DNA from: CALBRZ01 sp964511065
GTDB lineage: Bacteria > Planctomycetota > Planctomycetia > Pirellulales > S012-138
Assembly: GCA_964511065.1 (NCBI GenBank)
Contig: CAZEEG010000107.1
Span: 1 to 18,419 of the forward strand
Length of the DNA stretch: 18,419 nt
Direction: 5' to 3'
Both the position numbers and the translations under genes were made by a program. The notes below the pieces were generated by a model that was not told the DNA's origin, made no database searches, and saw only the letters and a program-made list of their open reading frames with translations. This document shows, in pieces, positions 1-7,485 of the stretch (its first letter is position 1; every line of letters begins with the position of its first letter).

Positions 1-69
1 ATCGACCAGGGCCCCGTCGTGCAGGTGAAAGACGCTGACGGCAACGTGCAGCACTACGACGACATGGAA
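1..69 (+). pseudogene. prc: Plus-strand fragment of the S41 core of tail-specific protease (prc)
   Basis: Frame 1 from the first base reads IDQGPVVQVKDADGNVQ and then HYDDME. From memory this matches the conserved stretch of Prc/Tsp proteases that E. coli has as FIPAGPIVQVRDNNGKV, which lies in the S41 peptidase domain shortly before the catalytic Ser/Lys region. After about codon 23 the similarity ends and the frame stops at 94-96. From about base 70 onward the opposite strand encodes the N-terminal half of the same kind of protein. The fragment is therefore cut on the right by an inverted join; its upstream part would lie left of the window. Family identity is by recognition only, on about 20 residues, but it is supported by the prc fragment immediately adjacent on the other strand. 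Confidence 0.7.
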
Positions 70-70
70 C

Positions 71-925
71 GCCGACCACCTGGTCCTTGGGCTTGAGCTT
101 GCCGTGCTTGTCGGCTGCGCCGCCGGGAATGATCTTGGTGATGGTGGTCAGGCCATCGACCGACTGCAGCGCCGCGCCGATGCCGTCCAGCTCCAGACGC
201 ATGCCAATCTCGAAGTTTTCCAGCGTGCTGGGCGACATGTACGTGGTGTGCGGATCGAAAGCCGTGGTGAGCGCCGTGAGGAACATCTCCAGCAGTTCGT
301 CGGAATCGGTCTGGTGCATCCGCCGAGCAAAGCTCTCGTAACGACGGCGGACCGTTTCCTTGGCCTCCTCCAACGACTTCTCCTCGGCCAACTGGTTGAG
401 CAGGTCGTACTTCACCCGCTTGCGCCAGCGGTCCAGGGCCTCGGCCTGACTCTTGGGATACTCCAGCAGTTCGCGGTCGGTGACGAACTCTTCGTCAACC
501 GTGAAATCCGGGTCGTTCTTGAGCAGTTCGTTGACCATCGTCACCCGCTCGTCCACCCGCTTCAGGAACCGCTTGAAGATATCGTAGGCCAGGCTGATAT
601 CGCCTTTGCGCGCGGCGTCGTCGATCGAGTGCCGGTGCTGGGCAAACTCGTCAACGTCCGACTGCAGCAGATAGCTCTTCATCGGATCGAGCGTCTTGAG
701 ATACGTATCGAATGCCCGGGCAGAAACCTTGTCGTCCAGCGGGTACTTGGACAGGTGCTGGCTTCGCAGCAGGAAGGTTACTGCCTGAGCGATATAGCGG
801 TCGTTCTGACTCGGACCTTCCAGTTCGGCTCGGGCGGTCCCGGCCACCAGGCCGGCAACGACAAACAACAGGACCGCGGGGCACAGCATCCGCCTGCGCC
901 GCAGAACTTGGGAGAAACCGGTCAT
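71..925 (-). CDS. prc: Tail-specific protease Prc (C-terminal processing peptidase), N-terminal part, truncated
   Basis: Prc cleaves periplasmic proteins from their C-termini; family members are ~650-700 residues with an N-terminal helical domain, a PDZ domain and an S41 Ser/Lys protease domain. About 285 residues are visible. The ATG at 925 follows GAGG on the minus strand. A signal peptide (RRRR, then a hydrophobic run ending GTARA, about residue 33) precedes the helical domain with the family signature FDTYLKTLDPMKSYLLQ. Further on come TAFDPHTTYMSP and LELDGIGAALQ, which open the PDZ region, then GGAADKHGKLKPKDQVVG. The match ends at codon 71-73, exactly where Prc should continue with GVGQ. 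The frame stays open to the window edge but the residues become Arg-rich and unrelated. The rest of PDZ and the catalytic domain are missing; a core fragment lies inverted at 1-69. Confidence 0.85.
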
Positions 926-1812
926 GAGAAACCTCGAGAGCTTACAGTTTCGAGACGGTAATAGTTTGACCAGACACGCGGTGAAAAGACCACGATGAAG
1001 GGAACCGCGGATCGCCGAGTCCGCGGCGATCCATCACAGCCAAGCCGCATGAGGACACCCCACAGCCGCGCGACGCGGTCCCAAACAGCCGCAGGACGCT
1101 CACCCTAGCGCAAGCAGCAAAAGGAAACTCCCGGCCGGCAGGATGTCCCTCCCGGGGGAGCGTCGCATGGCAGCCCGGTGACGTTCGTTACTGGGCCAGG
1201 CCGTTGCCCCGTGGATGTGGTCCTCCCTGCATGCGTTATCGTCGTCCGAGACAAACTCCAACAGCCAATTGATGCGTTGGCTCCCCGGCCTTTGCTGAGA
1301 AAAAGTGCTAAGTGGGGAGTCTGCGCCAAATGGCCCAAATCATCCGACTGTGTCAATGCTATCGACTGCGCCAGGGTGAGGCAAGCTCAGCTCCTCTCCA
1401 CCCGGCCCGGGGGACATTCCGCCAGCCACCGCCGTGCAAATCCTGTGACAATCGGCCTGGCTGCTGGGGTTTTACCCCGGCGGAGCACTTCAGTTACGTT
1501 CGGCCGGGTTTTCGCGGGCTAAGCGGCTGCCTTGCGGGTTGGAATGCGCTACCAGATACGTTACGCAGCGACCTTCTGGAGCGTTCCCCGACGTTGAAAA
1601 ATTGGTTTTCTTTTTTGTCGATTCTTCCTGGCGATAGCAGGGGGCGCTACCGCGAGGCGGCCACGAATTCAGCCAGCTACTGGTGCCACCGCCCCGCGGA
1701 ACGCCCAGTCTGCCCTTGGCGGGCGGCCGCGCAATGCGTATCTTCTCGCGGCTTTTCAGGGGCGCATGTCGGACGACTGCTGGCGGTGCAGCCGGTTCCC
1801 AAGGAGGGGAGA
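926..1812. other. Long intergenic region between divergent prc and the EEP hydrolase gene
   Basis: These 887 bases separate two divergent genes. I find no ORF with recognisable protein character. The plus frame of the downstream gene is open back to 1312, but its translation is rich in Cys, Trp, Arg and Pro without domain-like pattern, and the Shine-Dalgarno sits only at the internal start. A 6-bp inverted repeat AGCCAA/TTGGCT with an 8-nt loop is at 1263-1282. A short AT-rich stretch at about 1594-1625 is the most promoter-like place for the downstream gene, but it has no convincing -10/-35 pair. No tRNA T-loop signature was seen. Confidence 0.6.
1802..1809 (+). promoter_or_regulatory. Strong ribosome binding site deciding the EEP hydrolase start
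   Basis: AGGAGGGG lies a few bases before ATG 1813. It is one of the best Shine-Dalgarno matches in the window. It settles the start in an ORF otherwise open for 167 further codons upstream. Confidence 0.8.
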
Positions 1813-2790
1813 ATGTTCAAGTTGCTACGCACGGCGGTAGTGCTACTTGGGCTGGGCGGTACCTCGTGGCTGGTCATGCAGATGCTGGGCATCGACAGCT
1901 TCGAGCAGCTTAAGGGGCGGCTGGGCGTCGACCCGGGAGCCACACCGGCCCACCATTCGCCTGCCGGCCACAGCGATGTGATTCGCATCGCCACCTTCAA
2001 CATCCAGGTATTCGGTCAGGAGAAGCTTCGCAAGCCGCACGTGATGGCCACGCTCGCCAATATCGTGGCGCGGTTCGATATCGTGGCGATCCAGGAAATC
2101 CGCAGCCAGGCCCAAGACGTGCTGCCTTCGCTCGTCAGCCAGGTGAACGCGCTGGGCCACCGGTACGATTTTGTGATTGGGCCCCGGCAGGGCCGCACCT
2201 CGAGCAAGGAGCAGTACGGCTACGTGTTCAACACGGCCACCGTGGAGGTTGATCGCCGCACGGTGGCCCCGGTGGTCGATCCGCACGACTTGATGCACCG
2301 CCCACCGCTGGTGGCGGCATTTCGGGCTCGCGGAGCCCCGCCCGAGGAAGCCTTCACGTTCACGCTGATCAACGTCCACACCGACCCGGACGAAGCCGTG
2401 GAAGAAGTGAACGTGCTGGACGATGTCTACTATGCCGTGCGGTACGACGGCCGCGGCGAAGACGACATCATCCTGCTGGGCGACTTCAATGCCGGCCCTC
2501 GCCAGTTTACCGCCTTTGCGGGCGTGCCCTATTTAACCTGGGTGATCGAAAGCGAACCGACCAACACCCGCCGCACCCACCTTTACGACAACATCATCTA
2601 TCACCGCCAGGCCACCACGGAGTTTACGGGAGCCTCGGGCGTGTTCGACTTTGCCGTGGAGTTCGGGCTCAGCGAGCAGGAAGCGCTCGAGGTATCCGAC
2701 CACCTGCCGGTTTGGGCCGAGTTCAGCATTTACGAGGGCGGCACCGCGGCGCACTTGGCGCGGATCAATGCCAGCCAGCGCGGCACCTAG
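1813..2790 (+). CDS. Membrane-anchored endonuclease/exonuclease/phosphatase (DNase I-like) family protein
   Basis: The 325-residue product carries the complete EEP (DNase I/exonuclease III-like) metal-dependent phosphodiesterase signature. Visible are IATFNIQ with Asn63, IVAIQEIR with Glu95, INVHTDP with His189, ILLGDFNA with Asp224/Asn226, and SDHLPVWAEF with Asp296/His297. All core catalytic positions of the fold are present. Residues 4-24 are hydrophobic and form a signal anchor or uncleaved signal peptide, and a Pro/His-rich linker of about 15 residues precedes the domain, so the enzyme probably acts outside the cytoplasmic membrane. The start is fixed by the strong Shine-Dalgarno AGGAGGGG at 1802-1809 just before ATG 1813; an in-frame extension to 1312 is rejected. 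EEP members cut DNA, RNA, phosphoinositides or sphingomyelin, and the substrate cannot be told here. No partner gene adjoins it. Confidence 0.88.
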   Translation: MFKLLRTAVVLLGLGGTSWLVMQMLGIDSFEQLKGRLGVDPGATPAHHSPAGHSDVIRIATFNIQVFGQEKLRKPHVMATLANIVARFDIVAIQEIRSQAQDVLPSLVSQVNALGHRYDFVIGPRQGRTSSKEQYGYVFNTATVEVDRRTVAPVVDPHDLMHRPPLVAAFRARGAPPEEAFTFTLINVHTDPDEAVEEVNVLDDVYYAVRYDGRGEDDIILLGDFNAGPRQFTAFAGVPYLTWVIESEPTNTRRTHLYDNIIYHRQATTEFTGASGVFDFAVEFGLSEQEALEVSDHLPVWAEFSIYEGGTAAHLARINASQRGT

Positions 2791-2823
2791 GCGCCGCTCG
2801 TAAAGAATAAAACCGGCTGGACT

Positions 2824-2874
2824 CTACCGCACGTTCGAACTGCGCAATCAACCCGCGCAAGCGACCTGCGGTAG
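2824..2874. terminator. Nested inverted repeat between convergent genes, possible bidirectional terminator
   Basis: CTACCGCA (2824-2831) is perfectly complementary to TGCGGTAG (2867-2874). Inside it, TGCGC (2841-2845) pairs with GCGCA (2855-2859) around a 9-nt loop. The result is a two-stem structure with a 9/7-nt internal loop. It sits between the stop of the EEP gene (2790) and the stop of the beta-propeller gene (2882), where both transcripts would end. There is no T-tract, so an intrinsic terminator is only a guess; a structured RNA element or protein site is possible. Confidence 0.4.
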
Positions 2875-2881
2875 GCCGCGG

Positions 2882-4195
2882 CTAGTCCTTCTTTTCAATC
2901 GCCCAGAGATGGTCGAACGAGCGGAAGTAGATTCGCCCGTTAGCCACGGCGGGGCTGCTCGAGATGCTCTCGTTGTTCAGGTTGTTCTGCGCCAGGAGCT
3001 TGAACTCCTTGCCGGCCGCTACCACGCTGATCGTGCCGTCGCGGGCGGTGAGGTAGATCTTGCCGTCGGCATAGAGCGGGCTGGCGCGGTGCCGCTGCAC
3101 GTGCGTCCGCACGTTGTAGTATTCCTCGCCAGTCTTGGCGTCGAGGCAGATCAAGTTGCCGTTCTCGCGGCACAGGTACACCAGGCCATCGACGACCAGC
3201 GGGCTGGGAACATCGGGCGTGTCGCGCTCGCGGGTCCACACGCGGTAGCTCTGCGACTCGGTGATGTCGCCCTCGCCGCCGGGCTTGATGCCCAGCACCG
3301 GGCCGCTCTTGGCCGATGGTACCACGATCAACCCGTCGGCCACGGTCGGCGAGGCTACGAACCGCAGCGTGGGATTGTACCGGCCCGGCAGGTTCAAACC
3401 GCCACTGCGCCACAACTCGCGGCCCGTGTCCAGGTCGTGGGCCACCACGTAATCGGCACCGTGCGTCAACAGATAGGCGTGGTTACCGTCGCGGTAGATG
3501 GTGGGCGAGGCGTACGAATGCTCGCACTCCTTCACGGCGTCGCTGGGGCGGTCTGCCCGCCAGATCTCCTTACCGCTGCGCTTGTCGAGGCAGGCGACGA
3601 CGGCTTCGCGCGTTTCGGGGTTGCCTTCACCGTGGATCAGTTGGATGTAAAGGCGATCGCCGTCGAGCACCGGGGTGGCGGTCATGCCGAAGGCGATGTT
3701 GAACTTGCCGTAGCGGTCCTGCAGGTTGAGCTGCCAGACTTCGTTGCCTTGGAAGTCGTAGCACACCAGGTGGCCGGTGGCGAACATCGCCCAGACGTGC
3801 TTGCCGTCGGTACAGGGCGAAGGCGAAGCCGAGTTGCCTTCGTCACCGCGCACGTCGCGGTTACCCTGGGCAATGCTGCGGCTCCACCGGGTCTTGCCAT
3901 CCGTGCCCACGCACATCAGCAGCAACTCGCCGCCATCGTTTACGGTGGTCAGAAAGATGCTGTCGTCCCACACCACGGGCGTGGAGCCGGCCGGGCCGGG
4001 AAGCGCGACCTTCCAGGCGACGTTCTTTTCCGGACCAAACTCGGCTGGCAGGTTTTTTTCGGTGCTGGTGCTGTTATGGCGGGGGCCTCGCCACTGCGGC
4101 CAGTTTTCTGCCTGAGACGATGTGGCCATCAGCCCGCTCAATACAACGGCAGCACCAAACAGTTTCACCACGTTAGCCGGTCGCAGGATGTTCAT
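2882..4195 (-). CDS. Secreted PQQ-binding-like beta-propeller repeat protein
   Basis: The ATG at 4195 gives 437 residues and starts directly at a signal peptide (MNILRPANVVKLFGAAVV, cleavage likely after SSQA near residue 29). The mature protein opens with ENWPQWRGPRHNS, a signature I associate with the planctomycete outer-membrane-assembly-like/PQQ propeller family. Repeated blades follow with typical pieces: AWKVALPGPAGSTPVV, GKTRWSRSI, SASPSPCTDGKHVWAMF, GNEVWQLNL, GKEIWRA, GRELWRSGG, CLDAKTGEEYY, RASPLYADGKIYLTARDGT and SSSPAVANGRIYFRS. These are the W/G-rich strands of 7- to 8-bladed PQQ-like propellers. No catalytic residues of quinoprotein dehydrogenases are evident, so it is probably a scaffold or binding protein in the periplasm. 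A longer reading to 4339 adds 48 residues before the signal peptide and is unlikely. Confidence 0.9.
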   Translation of the reverse strand: MNILRPANVVKLFGAAVVLSGLMATSSQAENWPQWRGPRHNSTSTEKNLPAEFGPEKNVAWKVALPGPAGSTPVVWDDSIFLTTVNDGGELLLMCVGTDGKTRWSRSIAQGNRDVRGDEGNSASPSPCTDGKHVWAMFATGHLVCYDFQGNEVWQLNLQDRYGKFNIAFGMTATPVLDGDRLYIQLIHGEGNPETREAVVACLDKRSGKEIWRADRPSDAVKECEHSYASPTIYRDGNHAYLLTHGADYVVAHDLDTGRELWRSGGLNLPGRYNPTLRFVASPTVADGLIVVPSAKSGPVLGIKPGGEGDITESQSYRVWTRERDTPDVPSPLVVDGLVYLCRENGNLICLDAKTGEEYYNVRTHVQRHRASPLYADGKIYLTARDGTISVVAAGKEFKLLAQNNLNNESISSSPAVANGRIYFRSFDHLWAIEKKD

Positions 4196-4456
4196 ACGGT
4201 CGCTTCTCAACGCAGAGGGTGCAGGGGGTGGAACCCGCCGCAGGCAGGTGTTGGCGGCGGGACTTCCGTAGTTGGCAGGGTTGGTGGGACGCATCGCCCC
4301 CCAGGTGCATACTGTCCCCGCTCCGGCGGCCGGCGTCAAGAAATTGCCGGGTGAGCCGGCTGCTTCCGGCGCATGGCGCGCGTGCGGCCCAACGGTCCAT
4401 CAACCAGCGGCCGCGGCTTCAGGGGGGGCGGCTGCGCCGGTCGAACTGCTGGCCGC

Positions 4457-4927
4457 CTAGCCTTCGTCAGAGGCGCGAAGCCACGGCGTAATGGTCGGGT
4501 CGGAGGAGCAGATTTCCTCCGGCTTGAAGTACAGTTCGATCTCGCGCTGGGCAGCGTCGGGGCCATCCGACGCATGCACCAGGTTCATCTGTCGGCTGGA
4601 ACTGAAGTCGCCGCGGATCGTGCCGGGCGCGGCTTCCAGCCCATTGGTCTTGCCGAGCATCTCGCGGACCACGCGGATGGCGTCGAGCCCTTCGACCACC
4701 GCGGCGATAATCGGCGAAGCCGTGATGAACGCCTCCAGGTTCGGGTAAAACGGCTTGCTCACATGCTCGGCGTAGTGCTGCTTGGATAACTCGGGCGTCA
4801 CCTGCAGCATCTTCATCGCCACGAAGTTCAAGCCCTTGTCTTCAAAGCGGGCCATCACCCGACCGACCAACCGACGTTGCACGCAGTCGGGCTTGAACAA
4901 CACCAGGGTTTTTTCGATCGACGCCAT
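4457..4927 (-). CDS. ndk: Nucleoside diphosphate kinase
   Basis: The 156-residue protein has the normal Ndk length. The enzyme transfers the gamma-phosphate of ATP to NDPs through a phosphohistidine. The N-terminus TLVLFKPDCVQRRLVG, KPFYPNLEAFITASP, REMLGKTN and AAPGTIRGDF are family blocks. The active-site histidine is His118 in NLVHASDGPDAAQREI; most bacteria have HGSDS there, so Ala and Gly at these positions are a small departure. The start ATG 4927 follows AAAGG on the minus strand; a reading from 5077 would add 50 unrelated residues. The beta-propeller gene lies downstream on the same strand after 261 bases, too far to assume an operon. Confidence 0.95.
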   Translation of the reverse strand: MASIEKTLVLFKPDCVQRRLVGRVMARFEDKGLNFVAMKMLQVTPELSKQHYAEHVSKPFYPNLEAFITASPIIAAVVEGLDAIRVVREMLGKTNGLEAAPGTIRGDFSSSRQMNLVHASDGPDAAQREIELYFKPEEICSSDPTITPWLRASDEG

Positions 4928-5268
4928 GATTGCCTTTCGGTGGGGGGGCATGTTCGGGTGCAAAACGCCCTCGGCAGCCCGGCCGCTCGCAATGCGGGGT
5001 AGCCAATCCTCTGCCAGCCAAGGGCACTGCCGCGGCGGCCGCGCTGCAATTGGATCCGTCGCAAGGATCGGACCCATTGCGTTTCCGCCGGGGGCCGTCA
5101 GACCTGCGATGATACGGCTGAAGGCCGTTTTGACAAGGGACCGGTCGCCGCGGCGCCGTTGCCATGCACGGCCACCTTGGCTGAACCGGGAGCACGGGGT
5201 TCAGAACCAGGTGCCGGTGGCCAGTGGCATGCTGGCATTGCGGGGCGGCACGTTCTACATTGCTCGGC
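4928..5268. other. Divergent intergenic region between ndk and the dehydrogenase gene
   Basis: These 341 bases hold no ORF that looks coding. A TTGACA hexamer is present at 5130-5135 on the plus strand, but nothing like a -10 lies 16-19 bases downstream. Promoters for both flanking genes are expected here but I cannot place them. Confidence 0.5.
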
Positions 5269-6231
5269 ATGGCACGCTATCAAGTACTGCTGACCGATTA
5301 TGCCTGGCCCGACCTCGAACTGGAGCGAGCCATTCTCGCCGAGGCCGGGGCGGAACTGCTCGTTGCCCCAGCAGGCGACGAAGCCACCTTGGCTGCCCTG
5401 GCCGCCGACTGCCACGGCATTTTGACCTGCTGGGCCCGCGTGAGCCGGGCCGTGATCGAGGCCGCGCCGCATTGCCGCATCGTTGCGCGGCTGGGAATCG
5501 GCCTCGATAACATTGATCTGGAGGCTGCCGCCCAGCACGAAATGTACGTCACCAACGTGCCCGACTACTGCCAGGATGAAGTCGCCGAACATACGCTGGC
5601 CCTGCTGCTCGCCCTGGCCCGCAATGTCGCCCGGTTCCACCAGGAAACCAAGTCGGGCCGCTACGACCTGGCCGCCGCGCCGCCGATGCGGCGCGTAGCC
5701 GGGCAAACGCTGGGGCTGGTCGGGCTGGGCAGCATCGGAGCCGCGGTTGCCCGCCGCGCCGTCGCCCTGGGGCTTAACGTGTTGGCAACGCGGCGGCGCA
5801 TGGTGGGCGACCCGCCTGAGGGTGTGCGGTACCGTTCGCTGGATGGGTTGCTGGCGCAGAGCGATTTCGTGTCGCTGCACCTGCCGCTTTCCGAGGAAAC
5901 GCGGCACTTGATCGGCCGCCGCGAACTGTCGTTGATGCGGCCCACGGCTTTCTTGATCAATACCGCCCGGGGAGGGTTGATCGACCACGCGGCCCTGGCC
6001 ACGGCGTTGGCCGAAGGGCGGATAGCCGGGGCGGCGCTGGATGTTCAAGACCCGGAACCGCCCGACCTGAGCCAAGTGCCGTATAACGATCCTCGCGTGA
6101 TTGTGACACCGCATGCGGCGTTTTCGTCGGTGGAGTCGTTGCAAATGCTGCGCAGCCGGGCCGCTTCGGCCGTGGCTGCGGTGCTCACGGGCCGCGAACC
6201 GGAAAACGTGGTGGTGCGTCCGCCGGGCTAA
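5269..6231 (+). CDS. D-2-hydroxyacid dehydrogenase, CtBP-like group
   Basis: The 320-residue product has the normal length and motif order of NAD(P)-dependent D-2-hydroxyacid dehydrogenases, which interconvert 2-oxoacids and D-2-hydroxyacids. The Rossmann motif GLGSIG is at 152-157. The catalytic triad is Arg234 (NTARG), Glu263 (DPEP) and His282 (TPHAAF). RLGIGLDNID at 74-83 and the ending HAAFSSVESLQMLR resemble C-terminal-binding-protein-like members. After the second Rossmann strand, where NAD-specific enzymes carry Asp (YDP), this protein has LATRRRM (residues 172-178), which suggests NADP preference. ATG 5269 was chosen because it opens directly onto the first beta strand; a GTG at 5224 adds 15 unsupported residues. 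No clear Shine-Dalgarno. The physiological substrate (phosphoglycerate, glyoxylate, lactate or other) cannot be read from sequence. Confidence 0.9.
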   Translation: MARYQVLLTDYAWPDLELERAILAEAGAELLVAPAGDEATLAALAADCHGILTCWARVSRAVIEAAPHCRIVARLGIGLDNIDLEAAAQHEMYVTNVPDYCQDEVAEHTLALLLALARNVARFHQETKSGRYDLAAAPPMRRVAGQTLGLVGLGSIGAAVARRAVALGLNVLATRRRMVGDPPEGVRYRSLDGLLAQSDFVSLHLPLSEETRHLIGRRELSLMRPTAFLINTARGGLIDHAALATALAEGRIAGAALDVQDPEPPDLSQVPYNDPRVIVTPHAAFSSVESLQMLRSRAASAVAAVLTGREPENVVVRPPG

Positions 6232-6352
6232 GCGCGGTATCACGATTTCAAGTCAATTGCTTGGGCGGCACGCAGTCTGCCTGAGCTGTAGGGCAATTTG
6301 GGCGCGGCGAATGTCCGCTCATTTCACGTTGAACCGCCGAATTGCCACGGCT

Positions 6353-6388
6353 CCTATTGGAATAGGCGGGCTTGCAACGCAATGCGTT
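6353..6388. repeat. Two short palindromes in the convergent spacer
   Basis: CCTATT-GG-AATAGG (6353-6366) and AACGCA-A-TGCGTT (6376-6388) are both perfect inverted repeats and lie 9 bases apart between the dehydrogenase stop (6231) and the hypothetical gene stop (6434). A T-run follows at about 6402. They could be a weak terminator pair or a dyad protein-binding site; this is inference from symmetry only. Confidence 0.35.
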
Positions 6389-6433
6389 CAATCGCCGGAT
6401 GTTTTTAACACGACGTTCAATTGGCTCCCGGGG

Positions 6434-7228
6434 TTAATTTCCGTCGGGCTCCAGTTCGCATAGCAGTTCCTTGATCTGCTCGGCGTACGGGCCTTTGGCT
6501 GGGTACACATAAGCATGGCCTGTGGAAAGCCGAATCCAGACGTCACCTTCTATAACCTCTGCTCCGTTACGGCTTGAGTCGAAGCGGGTCAGAATGAGTA
6601 GTTCTTCCAAGCAACGATTGAAGGTGTCCCACTGCTGTAACTGCCGGTAGGCCTTAGCCTGGCCAATCAGGCCTTCGATGAGTCGCCGCCGGGCCGTGGC
6701 CACGCCCTGGGCATATGCCTTCACGGCTGCCTTGGGATTGTCCTCGACGTTATCCAGGTATTGGCCGAGTTCGATGTCGGCGGCCGGCGAATCTTCATCG
6801 AGCGTGGCGGCAAACTGTAGCGCTTCCTTCGCGTCGGCCAAGCTGTGCTGTGGCTCCTCTTGGAGCTGCACGAGGCTTGCCCAAAGCACGTGCAGCCGCG
6901 CGTTGCCTGGCCAGGATTCGAGTAACGATTCAACTTTCACCAATGCGGCGTCGTAGTCGCCGTTCTCCCAGTGGCGAAAGACGGCCGACAAAGCCCGTTT
7001 GAAATCGGCTCGCTTGGTCATGACCGCCTCCTCTTGCCTTTTTTCCCTGAGCCTCGCCGCCTGCTCGATTAGTTTCTTCATCTGACGAGCCTTCTCGTCG
7101 GGCGGGTTCGCCGCAGCTTGTTCTTTGATCTGTTGGTACGTTAGTTTGCCGTAATCGCTGTGATACGAACGGGACCTTTTCAGGCTTCCGGAAATGATGT
7201 CGTCAGCGACGTCGTTATCTTTGGCCAC
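6434..7228 (-). CDS. Hypothetical cytoplasmic protein with TPR-like helices
   Basis: I do not recognise this 264-residue protein. It starts with GTG at 7228, preceded by GGTAGGG on the minus strand; an overlapping ATG at 7230 is in another frame. There is no signal peptide or membrane segment. Residues ~15-70 are highly charged and helical (YGKLTYQQIKEQAAANP, then ARQMKKLIEQAARLREKRQE), likely a coiled coil. Residues ~75-240 show TPR-like helix pairs: FRHWENGDYDAALVKVESLL, ARLHVLWASLVQLQEEPQ, AADIELGQYLDNVEDNPKAA, LIGQAKAYRQLQQWDTFNRC. It ends with a short strand-rich segment (DVWIRLSTGHAYVYPAKG). Base composition looks less GC-rich than its neighbours. A scaffold or assembly role is suggested by TPR-like structure, but no function can be assigned. 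Confidence 0.75.
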   Translation of the reverse strand: MAKDNDVADDIISGSLKRSRSYHSDYGKLTYQQIKEQAAANPPDEKARQMKKLIEQAARLREKRQEEAVMTKRADFKRALSAVFRHWENGDYDAALVKVESLLESWPGNARLHVLWASLVQLQEEPQHSLADAKEALQFAATLDEDSPAADIELGQYLDNVEDNPKAAVKAYAQGVATARRRLIEGLIGQAKAYRQLQQWDTFNRCLEELLILTRFDSSRNGAEVIEGDVWIRLSTGHAYVYPAKGPYAEQIKELLCELEPDGN

Positions 7229-7485
7229 ATTCTTACCCTACCATTGTACACGGCTGGTTCAGTCCTGCCCCCCGCCCAGGACGGTAGAGGCGACATTGGG
7301 TCGCTATGGATGTAGCGATTGTAAAGTTGCAGCGCGCCCATCCGCCATTGGTGCGGCAGTGAAAACGAGACCGGTCGAAAGTGGCACTCGGCGTCTGCGG
7401 CGGTAGGACTGCTCGAAACCGGGCGCTGCTTGGGTGTTTGCCGCGCAGCAATCACAAAACCACGTCGCAGAGGATTCCTCCCACC

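Noticed and set aside
104..961. Long plus-strand ORF of 285 codons
   Set aside because: It is antisense to the well-supported prc N-terminal region; its His/Gln/Val-rich composition is the usual mirror of a GC-rich gene.
1312..1812. In-frame N-terminal extension of the EEP hydrolase (167 residues)
   Set aside because: The translation is Cys/Trp/Arg/Pro-rich with no domain pattern, it would place a signal anchor in mid-protein, and the strong Shine-Dalgarno lies only before ATG 1813.
2909..4354. Long plus-strand ORF of 481 codons
   Set aside because: Mirror frame of the beta-propeller gene; no domain signature, while the minus frame has a signal peptide and repeated blades.
5130..5135. Perfect TTGACA -35 hexamer
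   Set aside because: No -10-like sequence lies 16-19 bases downstream; the region there is nearly pure GC.
5098..6243. Minus-strand ORF of 381 codons
   Set aside because: Antisense to the dehydrogenase gene; His/Gln/Arg-rich shadow without motifs.
7250..7285. T-loop-like GGTTCAGTCC suggesting a tRNA
   Set aside because: Flanking bases do not form a T stem, and no D-arm, anticodon arm or acceptor stem could be built around it.
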